The notes beneath the pieces were generated by a model. It ran no database searches. It was not told the origin of the DNA and saw only the letters and a list, made by a program, of their open reading frames with translations. The position numbers and the translations under genes were made by a program. From contig NW_024467120.1 in NCBI RefSeq assembly GCF_017591425.1, positions 2,170,001-2,234,000 on the forward strand: a stretch of 64,000 nucleotides of DNA, written 5' to 3'. The DNA is from Ochotona curzoniae. Taxonomy: Eukaryota > Chordata > Mammalia > Lagomorpha > Ochotonidae. Shown here piece by piece: positions 1 to 11,599 of this stretch. Numbering within the stretch: the first letter of the stretch is position 1; each line of letters begins with the position of its first letter.

Positions 1-1612
1 AAACCCTGCTGAGTTTGAGAGCACCAAGCACAGACAGTAGGGGACGATTAAGTGCCCCAAGGCTGAAGAGCAATGTCGTTAGCATATTAATCATATACCT
101 GAAATTAATTAAGGCCAACCTAGGGATTAAGGTGCTCCAGGCCAAAAGAAAGAGGGAGAGAATGGTGGGATGATGATGTTACATGAGAATATTTATACCC
201 TCACATCTTACACCAGTAGAATGCTCGCAAATTACAACTGACACTTGCCGCCCAGTATTTCGTGTGAATGTCAGGCTAGTGTCAGAAATTGATAAGAGAT
301 TCTTACTTGGAGGAAACAGTGGGTCTGTGACATAGAGTGACTATCTTAGTTTATTCATGCTGCAATAACAAAAATATCTTAGACTTGATGATTTTTAAGT
401 AAGAGATTGTTTCTTTTCAGAGCCCAAGAGGTTGAAAAGTTCAGGATCAAGGTGCAGGTTGGGTATCTGCAAGGGACTCAATCTCAGCTTCCAAGACACT
501 GCCTTCCTACTGTGTCCTCTGTGGCAGAGAAGCAACACAAGAAAAGGGGGGGAGGTAAACTTGCTTCCTCAAAGTCCCTTTTAGGAAGGCAGTCATATCT
601 GGTATGAAGGTGGACCCTGGTGGCTTCTCCAAGCACCACTCACAATGCACCCAGGACTGGGCCCTACAGGAATGTTTGTACAAGGAATAAGGTTGCTGCC
701 TCAGCTCAGCCACTGACCAGCTATGGCTTTTTCAGTCTTATTTTAAGTCTTGGTCCTCTCTTTTCTTCATCTTTAAAAGTGACGAAGATGGACTAAAAAA
801 ATGAATCCTCAGGTCTCGTCCAGGATTGACTGTCTGTGTGAGTCCTCTGGGAAGAATGGCTAGAGATGAACTGTGTTTATTGACAAAAGGGCAGTAGGAA
901 ATAAGCTTTGAGAGCCTTGGCCAGATTTGATCACAAGTGCATCGCATTTTTAACAAACAGGCCTGTAAGTGACAATCCATGGGTGGAGTGGGCTCACAGC
1001 CAGTAGATATTTGCAGTTGTACCAGAGTGAGAGACGAAAGAGAACCCAATGCAGGTGGGTTAAAGAGAGGCCAAAAGGAAGGTCAGATTCAATATCTTCT
1101 GTATAAATTTAAGTTGTTTTCTCAGGGTTAAATCTCAGATTACTGGTTGGCTAGTTCAAAATCAAGAATATGTGGTTTTGCTTGACTAAGATGACCAGAA
1201 ACCAAAAACCTTGGCAATGACTAACTGAATCCATGCCTGAAGATATAGGCCTGTCACAGTGTCTATCAATAGATTCTCCAACCTCAACTGTTAACCAGAA
1301 GGACTAGTGCAATGGCAAAATGGGATCTCAACCCTATCTTGTTGCCAGTATCATTTCTTCTCTTCCCCAATTTATAATTCAGAATATGGCAGAAACCTGT
1401 TGACAGTCTGTTTGGCGGTTTTAAAGATTCCAAATGCTGTAACTATAGTCTGTGCCACTCAATAGAATTAGGACTATATTGCCACCCAAAAAACTAAAGT
1501 AAGAATGACTCCTTCATTTAATAATCCCATGAAAAATGTAACTCTATGTTTATAATACCCATCCTTCATAGTAATTTCTATCATCCTATTATTAGAAAAT
1601 ATCACCGGAGAG
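1..1612. other. Unique non-coding DNA
   Basis: No gene, RNA or clear repeat is recognised. Open frames here are at most about 100 codons and show no domain, so I regard them as chance. Confidence 0.5.
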
Positions 1613-1930
1613 AGTGTTGCGGTGCAGTAAGTTAAGCTACTGCTTGTCAAGGCCACATTCCTTATCAGAGCACTGGTTCAAGTCTCAGCTGCCCCACTTG
1701 CAATACAGCTTCCTACTAACATGTGGGAAAGCAGCAACATATGTGTGACTTAAGTATTTTGATCCCTGCCACCCATGTGCAAGCTCTAGATGGAGCTCCC
1801 GGCTCCCAGCCTTGCCCTGGCCCAGAGCTGACTACTGCAGCCACTTGAACAGTGAATCAACTGATAGAAGACCCTTTTCTGCTCTTTCTTTCTCTCTCTC
1901 TCTTTCTTTCTTTAAATAGTAAATCTTTAG
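1613..1930 (+). mobile_element. Old CSINE copy, near full length
   Basis: The head (GTGCAGTAAGTTAAGC), a recognisable B-box region (GGTTCAAGTCTCAG), a central segment with TGGAGCTCCCGGCTCC, and a CT-rich run followed by AAATAGTAAATCTTT are all present in order. Divergence is high, so this belongs to the older layer shared by lagomorphs. Confidence 0.8.
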
Positions 1931-2024
1931 GGGATCCAATGATCACAGACCTAGGTCCAGAACTGTGCTGTCACTTACACTGCCAAGAAAAATTACAGTG
2001 AAGATTGGAGTCCCTACTCTGCTT

Positions 2025-2240
2025 CTGAGCTTGAATGATGGCTCAATTACTTGGGCTCCTACCATCCATGTGGGAGCCCAGGGTGAGAGTGCTTGGCTTC
2101 TGGCTCCAGCCTGGTCCAGCACTAGATGTTGCAAACATTTGTGGAGTGAATCAATAGATGGAAGATTCTCTCCCTCTCTCTCTCTCTCTCTCCCTCCCTC
2201 CTTCTGTTGCTCTTTGAAATAAATAAGCCTTTCTTTAGAA
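2025..2240 (+). mobile_element. Old CSINE, 3' two-thirds
   Basis: The copy starts within the body (TGATGGCTCAATTACTTGGG) and continues through GTGGAGTGAATCAATAGATG, a CT run and a GAAATAAATAAGCCTTT tail. The tRNA-like head is missing or unrecognisable. Confidence 0.75.
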
Positions 2241-2914
2241 AATAAAATTGAAAGATCACAGAGGCAATTTTGTTTAATTGCACTTACTGGATCAGCTTAC
2301 TGGAAATAACTTGGGTGTGCTATAAGGCAGTCACTTCTCACCTGGTTCCCAAAAGACAACTTTCTATCCGGTAGGATTTGTACTGCTGATTTCCAGTTCG
2401 TGTTTCTAGAAGGAGTAAGCTACAGAGAATGTATTCCTTGTGGATTTCAGGCTTGAAATACATCTCCTTCAGCCCACAGATGAATGCACCGCCCCGGCGA
2501 TCTTTGAACCAAGAAGAAACAACTTCTACCTTTGGTTGGTGGATGCCTGAAAGAGAAGTCCACAGAGCAACCTTGGAAGACAGGAATTCACCCACGGAGT
2601 TCACATTTGACAGATGAAGAACCTGTCACAGAGAAGGCAGGACTCCCTTCCTCAGACCTTGTGTGGCCAGTCACACACAGCTGGGCACCAGCCCCGTTAG
2701 CTCTGCAATACCAGCTCTAGGTGACAGCCACGGGACAGAACAGAGGAAAGACCCTCTATATGCTCATGGATTTCCTTTGACATTGCAATTATTTTTTTTT
2801 CACTCTGCAGTCAACATTATAACATCAGGCAAATAAATCTAGAAACATAATGATGTTAAAAGCTTGCCATCCATGTAGGTACAAGATTTCTACAAGATGG
2901 CTTTTCATTGAAGA

Positions 2915-2947
<33 letters not shown>

Positions 2948-3270
2948 GGATTTCCCCCTTGCATTTCCCACCTTGCTAGGCAAAGATTATTATTTCCAAG
3001 TTACAAAATGAGCCAAGATAACTGCCTGAATTCTTATAGTTTGGGACAGAAAGCACACAATTCCAAAACTCTTCAGAGAATTCCTAACAGGGCCACAGAT
3101 TTTTATAATTCCAATCCACCCCTTACAATCGGGTTTTGCAGTTTTTATAATCAGTAGTTGATCTTTTAAACTTGGCAAGTTAATACCAGTTATTCAAGTT
3201 GTTTAAAAGTAGCGTGACCCTTGAGTTGTAAGAGTTGTGATTGTAATATGATTGGACTTCCACATGCTTG
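2241..3270. other. Unique non-coding DNA
   Basis: Apart from the CA microsatellite at 2922-2948, nothing recognisable was seen. Confidence 0.45.
2922..2948. repeat. CA dinucleotide microsatellite
   Basis: A perfect CA run of about 13 units in otherwise unique DNA. Confidence 0.95.
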
Positions 3271-3274
3271 TGAG

Positions 3275-3415
3275 CTGACCAGGTGTTTTCACACTGATTA
3301 CACTTAATCCCCATAACCTCTCTTGTGGTATCATCATTTCCTAGATTACCAACCGTGGCCAAAAATGATCAACCTCTTGAATCAAAGTCTAAAGCTCTCT
3401 CATTGCACCAAACAC
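3275..3415 (+). mobile_element. Possible MIR relic
   Basis: A run resembling the MIR core and 3' half: TTTTCACACTGATTACACTTAATCC-type sequence (3289 onward), then a decayed segment ending in CTCATTGCACCAA. Strongly diverged; assignment is by eye. Confidence 0.4.
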
Positions 3416-3804
3416 AAAACTCAGCCGTCTCAGAGCTAGTTAACATGTAGGTTAAAGAATCATAAGGGAGAATTCACAATTCTGGAATAGCAAAGATCTG
3501 TGTTAAACATGGATAAGGCATCGGCATGCATAACAAAGATGAAGTACTAACCACGAGCTCCCTGAGCTTTGAAATCCCACCCAAAGCTCTGTCTAGGATG
3601 ACCTCCATGGAGGAGATGGCATTTAGAGCCATTGGATCAGAGCCAAGCACAGAAGGGCGAGAGAGAACAAAGACAAAGACACTTGGCCTTCAATGAGTAG
3701 TTTATGCTGCACCTCGTTGATTCGAATTTTAATCCTTGTCAGTTGTATTCCCAAACTTTTCATAGAGTATCTGACGAGTGGTCAGGGTTAAAATGAACAT
3801 CTGT

Positions 3805-3925
3805 TAGAAGGGAGGGGAGAAAAGAGGCACAGAGCGAGGTGCGCTAGGAAAAAGGAAGAGAATGTGGAAGGGAGGGAGAGAAGGATGGAGAGAGGGGGAA
3901 AGCAGAGAAGGGAAGGGACAGAACG
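3805..3925. repeat. Purine-rich low-complexity stretch
   Basis: About 120 bases made almost entirely of A and G on the + strand (for example AGGGAGGGAGAGAAGGATGG), with few pyrimidine interruptions. Confidence 0.8.
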
Positions 3926-4820
3926 AACATAGGAACACAGGAAGGGGCAGTGTTTATGTGTCAGGGCAATCAGTTTAGGGATGTATAGGTCAGCATTTGA
4001 AAGCTTTTTAAACCTGTTTACTACAAAATGCTGCTTTCTGGGGGCCTCCCCCATTTCTTCGTCACTCCCTTTATAAACTGACACGGATTTCCTACATCAT
4101 AGACAGATGCCTGCCACTCAGAGGAAATGGCTCCCCATGAGACAAAGACAAATCCATCTGTTTCTTCTTTATCTTCCTCCCTCCAGGTGCCACTGGAGCC
4201 CTGGCACCTGAAGTCTTGTGGGAATCCTTCCAGCTCCTCTAGGAGTTCAGCCCTGTTGTCCTGGCTCCCAGCCACACCTAGGAGCCCAGGTTTGGCTTGG
4301 CTTGATCTCCACCAGCCAATGGATGGCTAGCCTGGAAAGCCAAACCTGGTTCCTCCAGGGGCCATATGTTTTCTACCTCACACACGCAGCTTTCATCAGC
4401 TGGGTTACATTTCCCTGCTACAACAATTCTCTTTCCAGTCAACATCAGCCTCTCCACTCGGCTGCCAAAGGCATAGGGTGTCATGTTAGACTCTCACCAC
4501 CTGTTTCCTGGCTCACCTCCTGCTTACCCAAACTGGGCAGGCTCAGAACTACTGCAAGAGGCTTCAGTGCCAACCCAGGGAAGTTCTCCTGTGCAGCTGA
4601 CCTTTGTTTCCGACTTCTCTGGCTGGCATGGCTGTCCTGGGTCTTCAACATAGCTGGGATTTAGTTTCTTACAGTTGCTTGTAAAGCATCTCTTCCAAGC
4701 TAAGAGTATCAATGAGTCATCACACTGGGCATATCCAAGAAGGTTCATCCCGCCTGCTGACAAGGACGACATGAATCCTCTTTAAAGAAGGCAGGAAGAG
4801 AGAGGGGAAAAGAGACAAAT
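3926..4820. other. Unique non-coding DNA
   Basis: Contains overlapping open frames of 60-150 codons on both strands. None has a domain, a signal peptide or splice-site context that I recognise. Confidence 0.45.
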
Positions 4821-4827
4821 TGCACTA

Positions 4828-5036
4828 AGCAGCTGCTACAAACTAGACCCTCCACAAGGTGCTTTGCCTCTTTCATTCTTAAGAGCAATCATGCAACGGG
4901 AAGGAGGTTATTTCTCATATTTTACAGAGAAGAAAATGGAGGTTAAGGCCAGCACCAGGCGTGCAGAGCAGGTCAACGCTAGAACCAATTCTGAAACCCA
5001 GAGCACCCTGGTTCCCAGCAGTTCTTCCATCACACT
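4828..5036 (+). mobile_element. MIR SINE relic
   Basis: Matches the MIR layout: a core ending in GTGCTTTGCCTCTTTCATTC, the TTACAGAGAAGAAAATGGAGG segment corresponding to the MIR 'fraction of tissue balance' region, then GAACCAATTCTGAAACCCAGAG and the AGCACCCTGGTTCCC end. Ancient, present across mammals. Confidence 0.7.
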
Positions 5037-5404
5037 AACTTCCCCTGCCCACTCATCCTGCCTCATTGTCCTAATGACACAATCCCATGCCCAGCTTTCA
5101 ACATTCCCTAGGAATTTGCTAGGGTGTGTATTTTTCAAACGCTTCTGGCTCTGTAGAGAAGAAAGCATCTTTCGTATAAAAACTACAATATAAATTCCAG
5201 ACTCAAAAATGTAAAGCTTCCTTTCACCGTGGAATCACAGACCCCTTCTGTCTAAATAGACAAAGCGACTGTACTTGAGATTGGTGCTGCACTGATTGCC
5301 CTGAATGGTGAGGCTCTTGGGGAAAATTTACCTTGGGGAACATATCAGAGGCTATATATCCTATGAATATTAATTTCTACCACATTTAGTAACAGAACTC
5401 CTGA

Positions 5405-5720
5405 GTGCTACCTGGGCATGGAAGCCTATATTTCCCAGCCTCCCTTGCAGCATTGTGGGCCTCTGAGATCAAGTTGTAGCCAATGCATCTTAAGCAGAAG
5501 GGTATTATCACTTCCATTCACGACCCTGATGAAAAACACAAGGCCAACCTCTCCACTTCTACGTTCTCTTCAGCCAGAGCCTTTGCCCTGGCTCCAGCTC
5601 CAGCCAACTGACCTCTGGAACTCCAATTCTGTTTACATCATTATATTTGGGGGAATCTTTCTGCTTTGGCACCTTGGCCTGTGCCCTAACAAATACATTG
5701 GTTTTTATCCTTTCGCCTTT
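5405..5720 (+). mobile_element. Possible ancient mammalian LTR-type relic
   Basis: The stretch TATTTCCCAGCCTCCCTTGC followed by GTAGCCAATGCATCTTAAGC, and further on GCTTTGGCACCTTGG, resembles a common decayed interspersed repeat of placental genomes. I cannot name the family with confidence. Confidence 0.3.
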
Positions 5721-8700
5721 GAGTACTGGAGGCAGGGAGGCCATCTAAATCTTCAACTGAGTGTTAAATCACATGTCAATGGACACGCGGATCAATCATC
5801 ATGTCTGAGCATCTGCTTCAACCACTGCACTCCTACACAGCACCAGGATTTAAACAACAGATCCAGCCCTAGCTAGACAGCAAAACATCCCGAGGTGCAC
5901 TGCCCAGAGTTAACCTCTGCAGCAGCGACACCAGTGGTAAATCAGGCCCCTTATAACTCCGTCAATGACACTGTTCCGAGTCAGAAAGCATCCCAATTTG
6001 AAATAAGACTCAATGGTGCTTGGATGTGTTCTTCCCTTCCTGCCATCATTTACACTGCTTCTACTTCAAATTTCCCACTTATGCAATCCTAGCATCCATG
6101 CGTCCATCTTAAGACTCTGGACTTGCAGGTTTCCAGCATGCCCTCCGCTCTCCGGTTCTAGAGTAGGTGAAAATGGGCCCACCCCGTTGCACCATTCCTA
6201 CATGAGATAATCTCCCATGGTTTCTATGCTGGCCCTCCAACAACAAATCTTTCTCTGTTGCTCTATTAGCCCATGGAGTGCTTCACATTGAATAAATGTT
6301 TCCCAAGAGTCAGGGATAAACAGTTAAATGCTCTGGATGCCTAGCATCCAAGCTAGGCAAAGAAAAGTAAAGGAGTCCTGAGCAAGCTGGCAAAAAGAAG
6401 AGGAATCTGGACAGGTGCTTGCAGCATGCTGTTGGCAAATGAGTCTAGACCCTATTTTTGTAACTAACAGATTCCCCTCACTGCTCACTGATGGGGCTGA
6501 CAGTGCCTGTCCACTATATTGGCCAATATCAAATAAAAGACACATGCATGAAACAGACCTAAAGATCACATTAGATTCATTACCTTTCCATGTTGGTTAG
6601 ATCGGAAACTAGAGGAATGTCTAAGGGTCGTATGAATTTGAGGCTGGAGCTGCTTAGCCGCTAAGTCTGACTTCCTAAAGACAGCCCAGCCCCCACCACC
6701 ACCCCCCCACACACACTCATCCGACCCTGAGCAGGGTTTGATAAATGGAAATGCCTCACAGGGCACTAGACCCAGCATAGCTGCCAGCTCTATCGGAAAT
6801 GAACATTTAAGGAAAGCTAACATGTGTTCCAGAATGAAAGAAGCAATGGTGACATGTGCAGAAGGGCTGCCAAAAGACAATATGGAAAGATTCAGCGAAC
6901 AACCTCTGAGTGAAAACCGACCTTCTCTGATGTTAGGAGAGAGCTGCAGACTGAGCACAGCGGGGCAAGAAGGAGGTAGGCCTGCTCAGAGTCCTCTCTT
7001 AGGTCTCTAAGGATAAGAACCCCAGGAAAGAAAACAAATAATTTCAAACAAATATAGAGCTGGTCCCTTGGAGACGCCCCCAAAGCGGTGCGAATTCACT
7101 CACTGGCATTTCTGAGATACCAGCTTTGGCCAGACAGATGGACAGTTGTTCACAGCGGGGCGAAGGGCAAGGATAACAGGGTTGTGGGGGATTCTGCAGC
7201 TAGTCCCTCCTTCAGAGACACTCCTGGGTGCCTGGAAGAAAAAAAAAAAAAAAACAACAACACTGATTCTGCTCTTTGGGCCAGTGGAGCCAGTGGAGCC
7301 TTGACTCCTTAACTGGTGAAAGATGGGGGCATGCGGGTTTCGCCACTCCCTCCCTCCCCAGAGGGCAGCTGTTTTGTCAAGATGAAGACATCTACTCTGG
7401 TCCCGGGCAATCTGTCCACAAAAACAGAAAAATAGCTCTCTGCAAAGAAAGGCCTTCGGGGCTGTTGAGAAGTCAGCAGGAAGGGAGGGAAGAAATTCCC
7501 ATTCCAGAGCCCCAACTGCACGGCCACGGCCTCAGACAACGGTTCTGCTTCCTTTTTTCTAGAGAACACTGGAGACTACCCAGGGGTCTCCAGCTTGGGA
7601 GCAGAGCTTGGTGCCACCCCTGTGCTGATGCCCCAGGAAAAGGAAGATCAAGAAAGCCCTCAGTACAATAAAGCACAATGACTGACTCCCCCAAAAGTAC
7701 CAACCTTCCCTTTCATGGGCCTCGAGTCCCACCCCACACCCTGCACCCGCTTGCTTGCTTGCCCTGCAGCCCCTAAGTCACACACAAGCACGCAAACACA
7801 CACGATGGAGGAGTGGAGAGAGAACAAGACTGCCCAAAAAAATCAAAAACAAACCCAGGCAGAACTGCAATTGACCCATAGGAGGGAGAGCCAGATGGTT
7901 CATTCTCTGTCTGAATTTCCCTCGGATGTCACTGCTCTCGGAACCCTCAGAGGGAGACCTGATTCTGCGGACAAATTATCGGCTCACTGTTGTCACCCAA
8001 TTCCAGAACAGCTGGGAGGCCATGGCACAGCCCTACCTCCCTGGACGTTCAAAAAAATAAATAAAGCTCTGAGCCATTAATTTGCTTTCACTTACTCTCC
8101 TTTTTTGCCACCGGGACAGTGTGTAAAGTGAGAAAGCCCGGGCTCAGCAGAAGACACAAAGCAGACGGAGAGAAGAGAATGTTTCCCCCAGCGCAAAATG
8201 TTTTCTCCAGCACGCTGCCTGGGGAGTCTGGCCTTGACTTTGACATGTGCTGGAGGTGTCCTGTCCAAAGTAAACCTTTTGAACTTTTTTTTTTTTGGAA
8301 CCTCCCTCCCTCCAAAAAAAGCCCCCACACATCAAAGAGGACCGAATCCCCCCCTACGCGATGTGCGCGGCAGGGATCCTTCAGCATTTTGCATGAATCA
8401 ACCACCTTCTGAAAAAAAGAAAAGAAGCTCAAACTCAAAGCACATGGCCAGCCAGGGCTCCAGCCGCTGCCCCAGGCACGTGCTCACCACCTGGTTTCCC
8501 TGGGTTCCTTGCCATCAAACCCCCAGACGCCCCGGGGGGCTCTCCCATGGTGAGAGCCGTTCTCTGTACCCTCCCAGGCCAGATACAATGGGGCCACTTG
8601 TTGGAGTGGCCTCACACTCCTTGCCTAGGTCTGCTGTGGGGGATCCCACGCAGGCAAGCTCAGACTCCAGTTCTGAGGCAAGCCTGCTGGGCTGCCCCCT

Positions 8701-9245
8701 CACACGTCAGGAGGGGGTACAGTCAATCAGGGCTGAATAGGGTCCTGTGTGAGTCTCTGGCACCAGGCCCAGAAAGTCACACTTGAGTGCAACTACCAGC
8801 ATCGAGAGCCTGGATGGAAGATTCCAGAAGGAAGGCAGAAGGGGGTGGGAGATGGGGTAAGGGATCCAGGGGCTTTAGACTCCCTGGCATCTGCCTACCA
8901 AGAGTTCCTGGAGTTCACAGTAGGTAGATATGCTGCCGGGTAGAACTTGAGTTGCAAATGTTGAGACTATAGTTGCCCCAGTGGCTCCTGGACACTGGAG
9001 AGATCCTAGCTGCTTGACCTTCTGGAAGAGCCAGGGCTTTTCATGACCTCACCCTCCAATTGTACCACCAGCAGAAAGGCAGCTGGCAGCCCTCATTTGG
9101 AGGCCACTTGCATCTTCTTCATCCCCCTTGAAGACATCCTCCAGGGATGACAGAGACACGCCATGTTGCTATTTCATTGAAAGGTAGTGAAGAAGTCTTT
9201 AAAACAGGGTGCTACCATTCTTGGCAGTTATTGTTTTCTAAGTCA
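5721..9245. other. Unique non-coding DNA, no confirmed gene
   Basis: A 3.5-kb stretch with no recognisable repeat apart from an A-run at 7233-7252. GC rises around 7.3-8.8 kb, which is why several overlapping frames of 100-180 codons occur there. None shows a domain and frames on both strands are open over the same bases, which argues for composition rather than coding. Confidence 0.45.
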
Positions 9246-9249
9246 TCTT

Positions 9250-9316
9250 CTCTCTCTGCGTGTCTCTCCTGTATAAATCTGCTCTTCCAGAAAAATAAAT
9301 AAAGCTTTTTTAAAAA
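9250..9316 (+). mobile_element. CSINE 3'-end fragment
   Basis: Only the CT-rich part and the tail (CCAGAAAAATAAATAAAGC) remain. Confidence 0.6.
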
Positions 9317-9834
9317 ATGGTAAGTAAAGTTCTAGGCCTGGGTGAAGGATTTACAAGCACAACTTGATTGGTAAGTTTTAAATAGCATTTCAAAAACTGC
9401 TCACATTCTGAGTTTTTGAACTAATAGGCATAATTTCCACTGAGCTTCGCTTCAATGGGAGCTATATAAAACTGGTGAGTGGGTGACACAATTCCATTCA
9501 AAAAAGAACTGAAAGAAGGAAAAATGCCGAGCGAGGGAGAACATGGAAAACGAGTGGACTTTTCCTGTGGAGTTTCAGCATGATCAACGAACAGTGTTGC
9601 CAGCAGCTCTTGGTGGGAACCTTGCATCCTGGGGCCCATCTAGCCGCTTAGTCCCATCAGCACCTTGACACCCTGAACTCTGGGTCCACACTCTGGCCAG
9701 ACACTCTCATTCCACAAATACTGGCAGCGCAAGTTACAGGTTGGACACCACACAGGTGTCCAGGACCCCAAGAAGGGAGAATTAGCCCTCACCCTCCAAA
9801 CAGCCCTCGATTTTACAAGAAATAATCACATGCT

Positions 9835-9935
9835 GTCTAGCTAGACTGTAAGCCCCATCAGGACAGGAAACTGTCACTCATTCTCAGATCCCCTCAGTCC
9901 AGCCAAGGCAGAAACAAAAGCAGCAGCTCTAGGCA
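9835..9935 (+). mobile_element. Possible L2 3'-end relic
   Basis: CTAGACTGTAAGCCCCATCA followed by GGACAGGAAACTGTC resembles the 3' end of the ancient L2 LINE. Short and diverged. Confidence 0.45.
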
Positions 9936-10013
9936 CTCTGGCACTGTGTTTTGCTTCATTACTCTTGTCAGATGGCACATTTCTTACACCTGCAAGATTC
10001 ATAGGCATTGAAC

Positions 10014-10028
10014 AAAATCTATTGGCAG
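10014..10028. repeat. Target-site duplication, left copy
   Basis: AAAATCTATTGGCAG (15 bp), repeated exactly at 10355-10369 on the other side of a SINE. Typical length for L1-driven insertion. Confidence 0.9.
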
Positions 10029-10354
10029 GGCCCGGCGGCGTGGCCTAGCGGCTAAAGTCCTCGCCTTGAACACACCGGGATCCCATATGGGCGCTGGTTC
10101 TGATCCCGGCAGCTCCACTTCCCATCCAGCTCCCTGCTTGTGGCCTGGGAAAGCAGTCGAGGATGGCTCAAAGCCTTGGGACCCTGCACCCGTGTGGGAG
10201 ACCCAGAAGAAGTTCCTGGTTCCTGGCTTTGGATCAGCATAGCATCGGCCGTTGTGCTCACTTGGGGAGTGAATCACCGGATGGAAGATCTTCCTCTCTG
10301 TCTCTCCTCCTCTCTGTATATCTGACTTTCCAATAAATAAATAAATCTTTTAAA
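10029..10354 (+). mobile_element. Young full-length CSINE
   Basis: Complete copy. The tRNA-like head begins GGCCCGGCGGCGTGGC with A box TGGCCTAGCGGCTAAAG and B box GGTTCTGATCC. The body includes TGTGGCCTGGGAAAGCAGTC and GGAGTGAATCACCGGATGG; the end is a CT-rich run and AATAAATAAATAAATCTTT tail. The perfect flanking 15-bp duplication shows insertion by target-primed reverse transcription. Low divergence and CpG retention suggest a recent subfamily. Confidence 0.93.
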
Positions 10355-10369
10355 AAAATCTATTGGCAG
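10355..10369. repeat. Target-site duplication, right copy
   Basis: Exact match to 10014-10028. Confidence 0.9.
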
Positions 10370-10398
10370 CATTTTTCCAACTGCTCATAAAAATGAAA

Positions 10399-10728
10399 AG
10401 ATTTTCTTTTTATTTTGAAGGGAAGAGAGAGACAAAGAGAAACAGAGAAATCTCCCATCCTCTGGTTGACTCTCCAAATGGCGACAGTGGCATAATGGTC
10501 AGAGTTGGTCCACGCCGAAGCCAGGAGCCAGGAACTTCGCTGGGGTCTCCCACATGGTGTATAGGCCCAATCATGTCAGCCATCAGCTACTGCCTTGCCA
10601 AGGGCATTAGCAAGAAACTGGATCAGAAACAGAGCAGCCAGGACTCAAATTAATCCCGCTAATCCTGTTAATACAGCATGCCATCACTGAACGTGGCAGC
10701 TTAGCTCACTGCACCACAGCACCAGCCC
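10399..10728 (-). mobile_element. Old CSINE, reverse strand
   Basis: Reads as the reverse complement: GAGAGACAAAGAG-type purine run, CCAGGAGCCAGGAACTTC, GAAACTGGATCAGAAACAGA and, at the high-coordinate end, the decayed tRNA-like head (GCACCACAGCACCAGCCC). It lies tail-to-tail with the young copy, separated by about 45 bp. Confidence 0.8.
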
Positions 10729-10740
10729 AGTTATTTAGCA

Positions 10741-11214
10741 TATCTTTAAGGAATAAAGTGTTTCTGAAGGTATCCGCATTTTCATACTGAATGCCCTTTC
10801 ACACTTACCAACTACATTATGCTATATACACCGAGAAACCACAAAGTTTATAGTACTCTTGTGTGATAGTAGCTTTATAGCAGTGGTCCAGAACAAAATT
10901 CACACACATCATTTACAAGGCATGCCAGTATTAAGCGCTGAATATATTACAGGGTGTGTAATGTTTGCCTCTGCATGGACAACCGTGGCACAGGGGAAAA
11001 ACACCAGAGGACGATTCCCTGACGCACGGAGGCCAAGCCAAACGAGAAGTTGTACATGGCACCTGCTCTTCTGACTCAGAAGCCAATCATGCCAACTGCT
11101 AAGTACGTTTTATTGTCATCTACCCTAAAGCAAACCCATAATGCAGAGGATTAAAGAGCCAGTGAGTTTGCCAGTAAAGTCAGGAACAGGCTTCTGGACA
11201 GAAGAACCAATGCC
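10741..11214. other. Unique DNA upstream of the provirus
   Basis: No repeat or gene recognised. This is the pre-insertion host sequence that ends in the proviral target site CACAAA. Confidence 0.5.
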
Positions 11215-11220
11215 CACAAA
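11215..11220. repeat. Proviral target-site duplication, left copy
   Basis: CACAAA immediately before the 5' LTR, repeated at 16022-16027. Six base pairs is the usual size for class II (betaretrovirus/IAP-like) integration. Confidence 0.9.
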
Positions 11221-11332
11221 TGTTGCCAGCCATATCTGTATATACTGGTTACATGCTGTACCCAAAATGGCGCCGGCCAGAGAGGCTAGATCTTGGTGCC
11301 TGGTGGATAGTCACGTAGCTTTGGCAGTACCA

Positions 11333-11355
11333 CGCATGCGCCTAACGCATGCGCA
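11333..11355 (+). promoter_or_regulatory. Tandem NRF1-like sites in U3
   Basis: CGCATGCGCC (11333-11342) and CGCATGCGCA (11346-11355) each fit the palindromic NRF1 consensus core GCATGC flanked by CG. The same pair recurs at 15757-15779 in the 3' LTR. Function is inferred from motif only. Confidence 0.6.
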
Positions 11356-11451
11356 GTGAGCTGCGGCACGGCAGGCACGTAAACACTGGGACTGACGAAT
11401 CCAGTCGCCCAGAACCCTGCGTAATCATGACGCCGACCTATCATCGGCGGA

Positions 11452-11459
11452 GGCGGGGC
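11452..11459 (+). promoter_or_regulatory. GC box (Sp1-like) in U3
   Basis: GGCGGGGC lies about 10-15 bp upstream of the TATA-like sequence, a typical proximal-promoter arrangement. Confidence 0.5.
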
Positions 11460-11523
11460 CAGACAGCACATAAGAGTAGAAGCCTGCCGGGATTCACGCT
11501 TCCTTCCTCATGTTAGTGTGCAC

Positions 11524-11529
11524 AATAAA
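11524..11529 (+). terminator. Poly(A) signal in 5' LTR
   Basis: AATAAA within the R region; the equivalent in the 3' LTR at 15948-15953 would direct 3' end formation of proviral RNA. Confidence 0.75.
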
Positions 11530-11599
11530 TTTTACCGCAGGAGACTTCACACGCGTCTGCGTCTTATTGCTGGGCGGTAAGACACGTGGGCGCGACAAC

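Larger units (their letters stand above)
11221..11597 (+). repeat. 5' LTR of the provirus
   Basis: Begins TGTTGCCAGCC and ends GGGCGCGACA. It supplies promoter (U3), transcription start and poly(A) functions. U3 has a YY1-like AAAATGGCG (11264-11272), two NRF1-like palindromes and a GC box; a weak TATA-like CACATAAGAG lies near 11467-11476; AATAAA is at 11524-11529. It is much richer in CpG than the surrounding DNA, as expected for a young insertion. Confidence 0.96.

Noticed and set aside
8088..8740. Overlapping frames of 97-180 codons on both strands
   Set aside because: No domain, several registers open over the same bases, homopolymer-derived residues (poly-Lys/poly-Phe). Fits base composition, not coding.
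11286..11471. 61-codon reverse frame in the LTR, repeated at 15710-15895
   Set aside because: Identical because the LTRs are identical; a CpG-rich U3 shadow.
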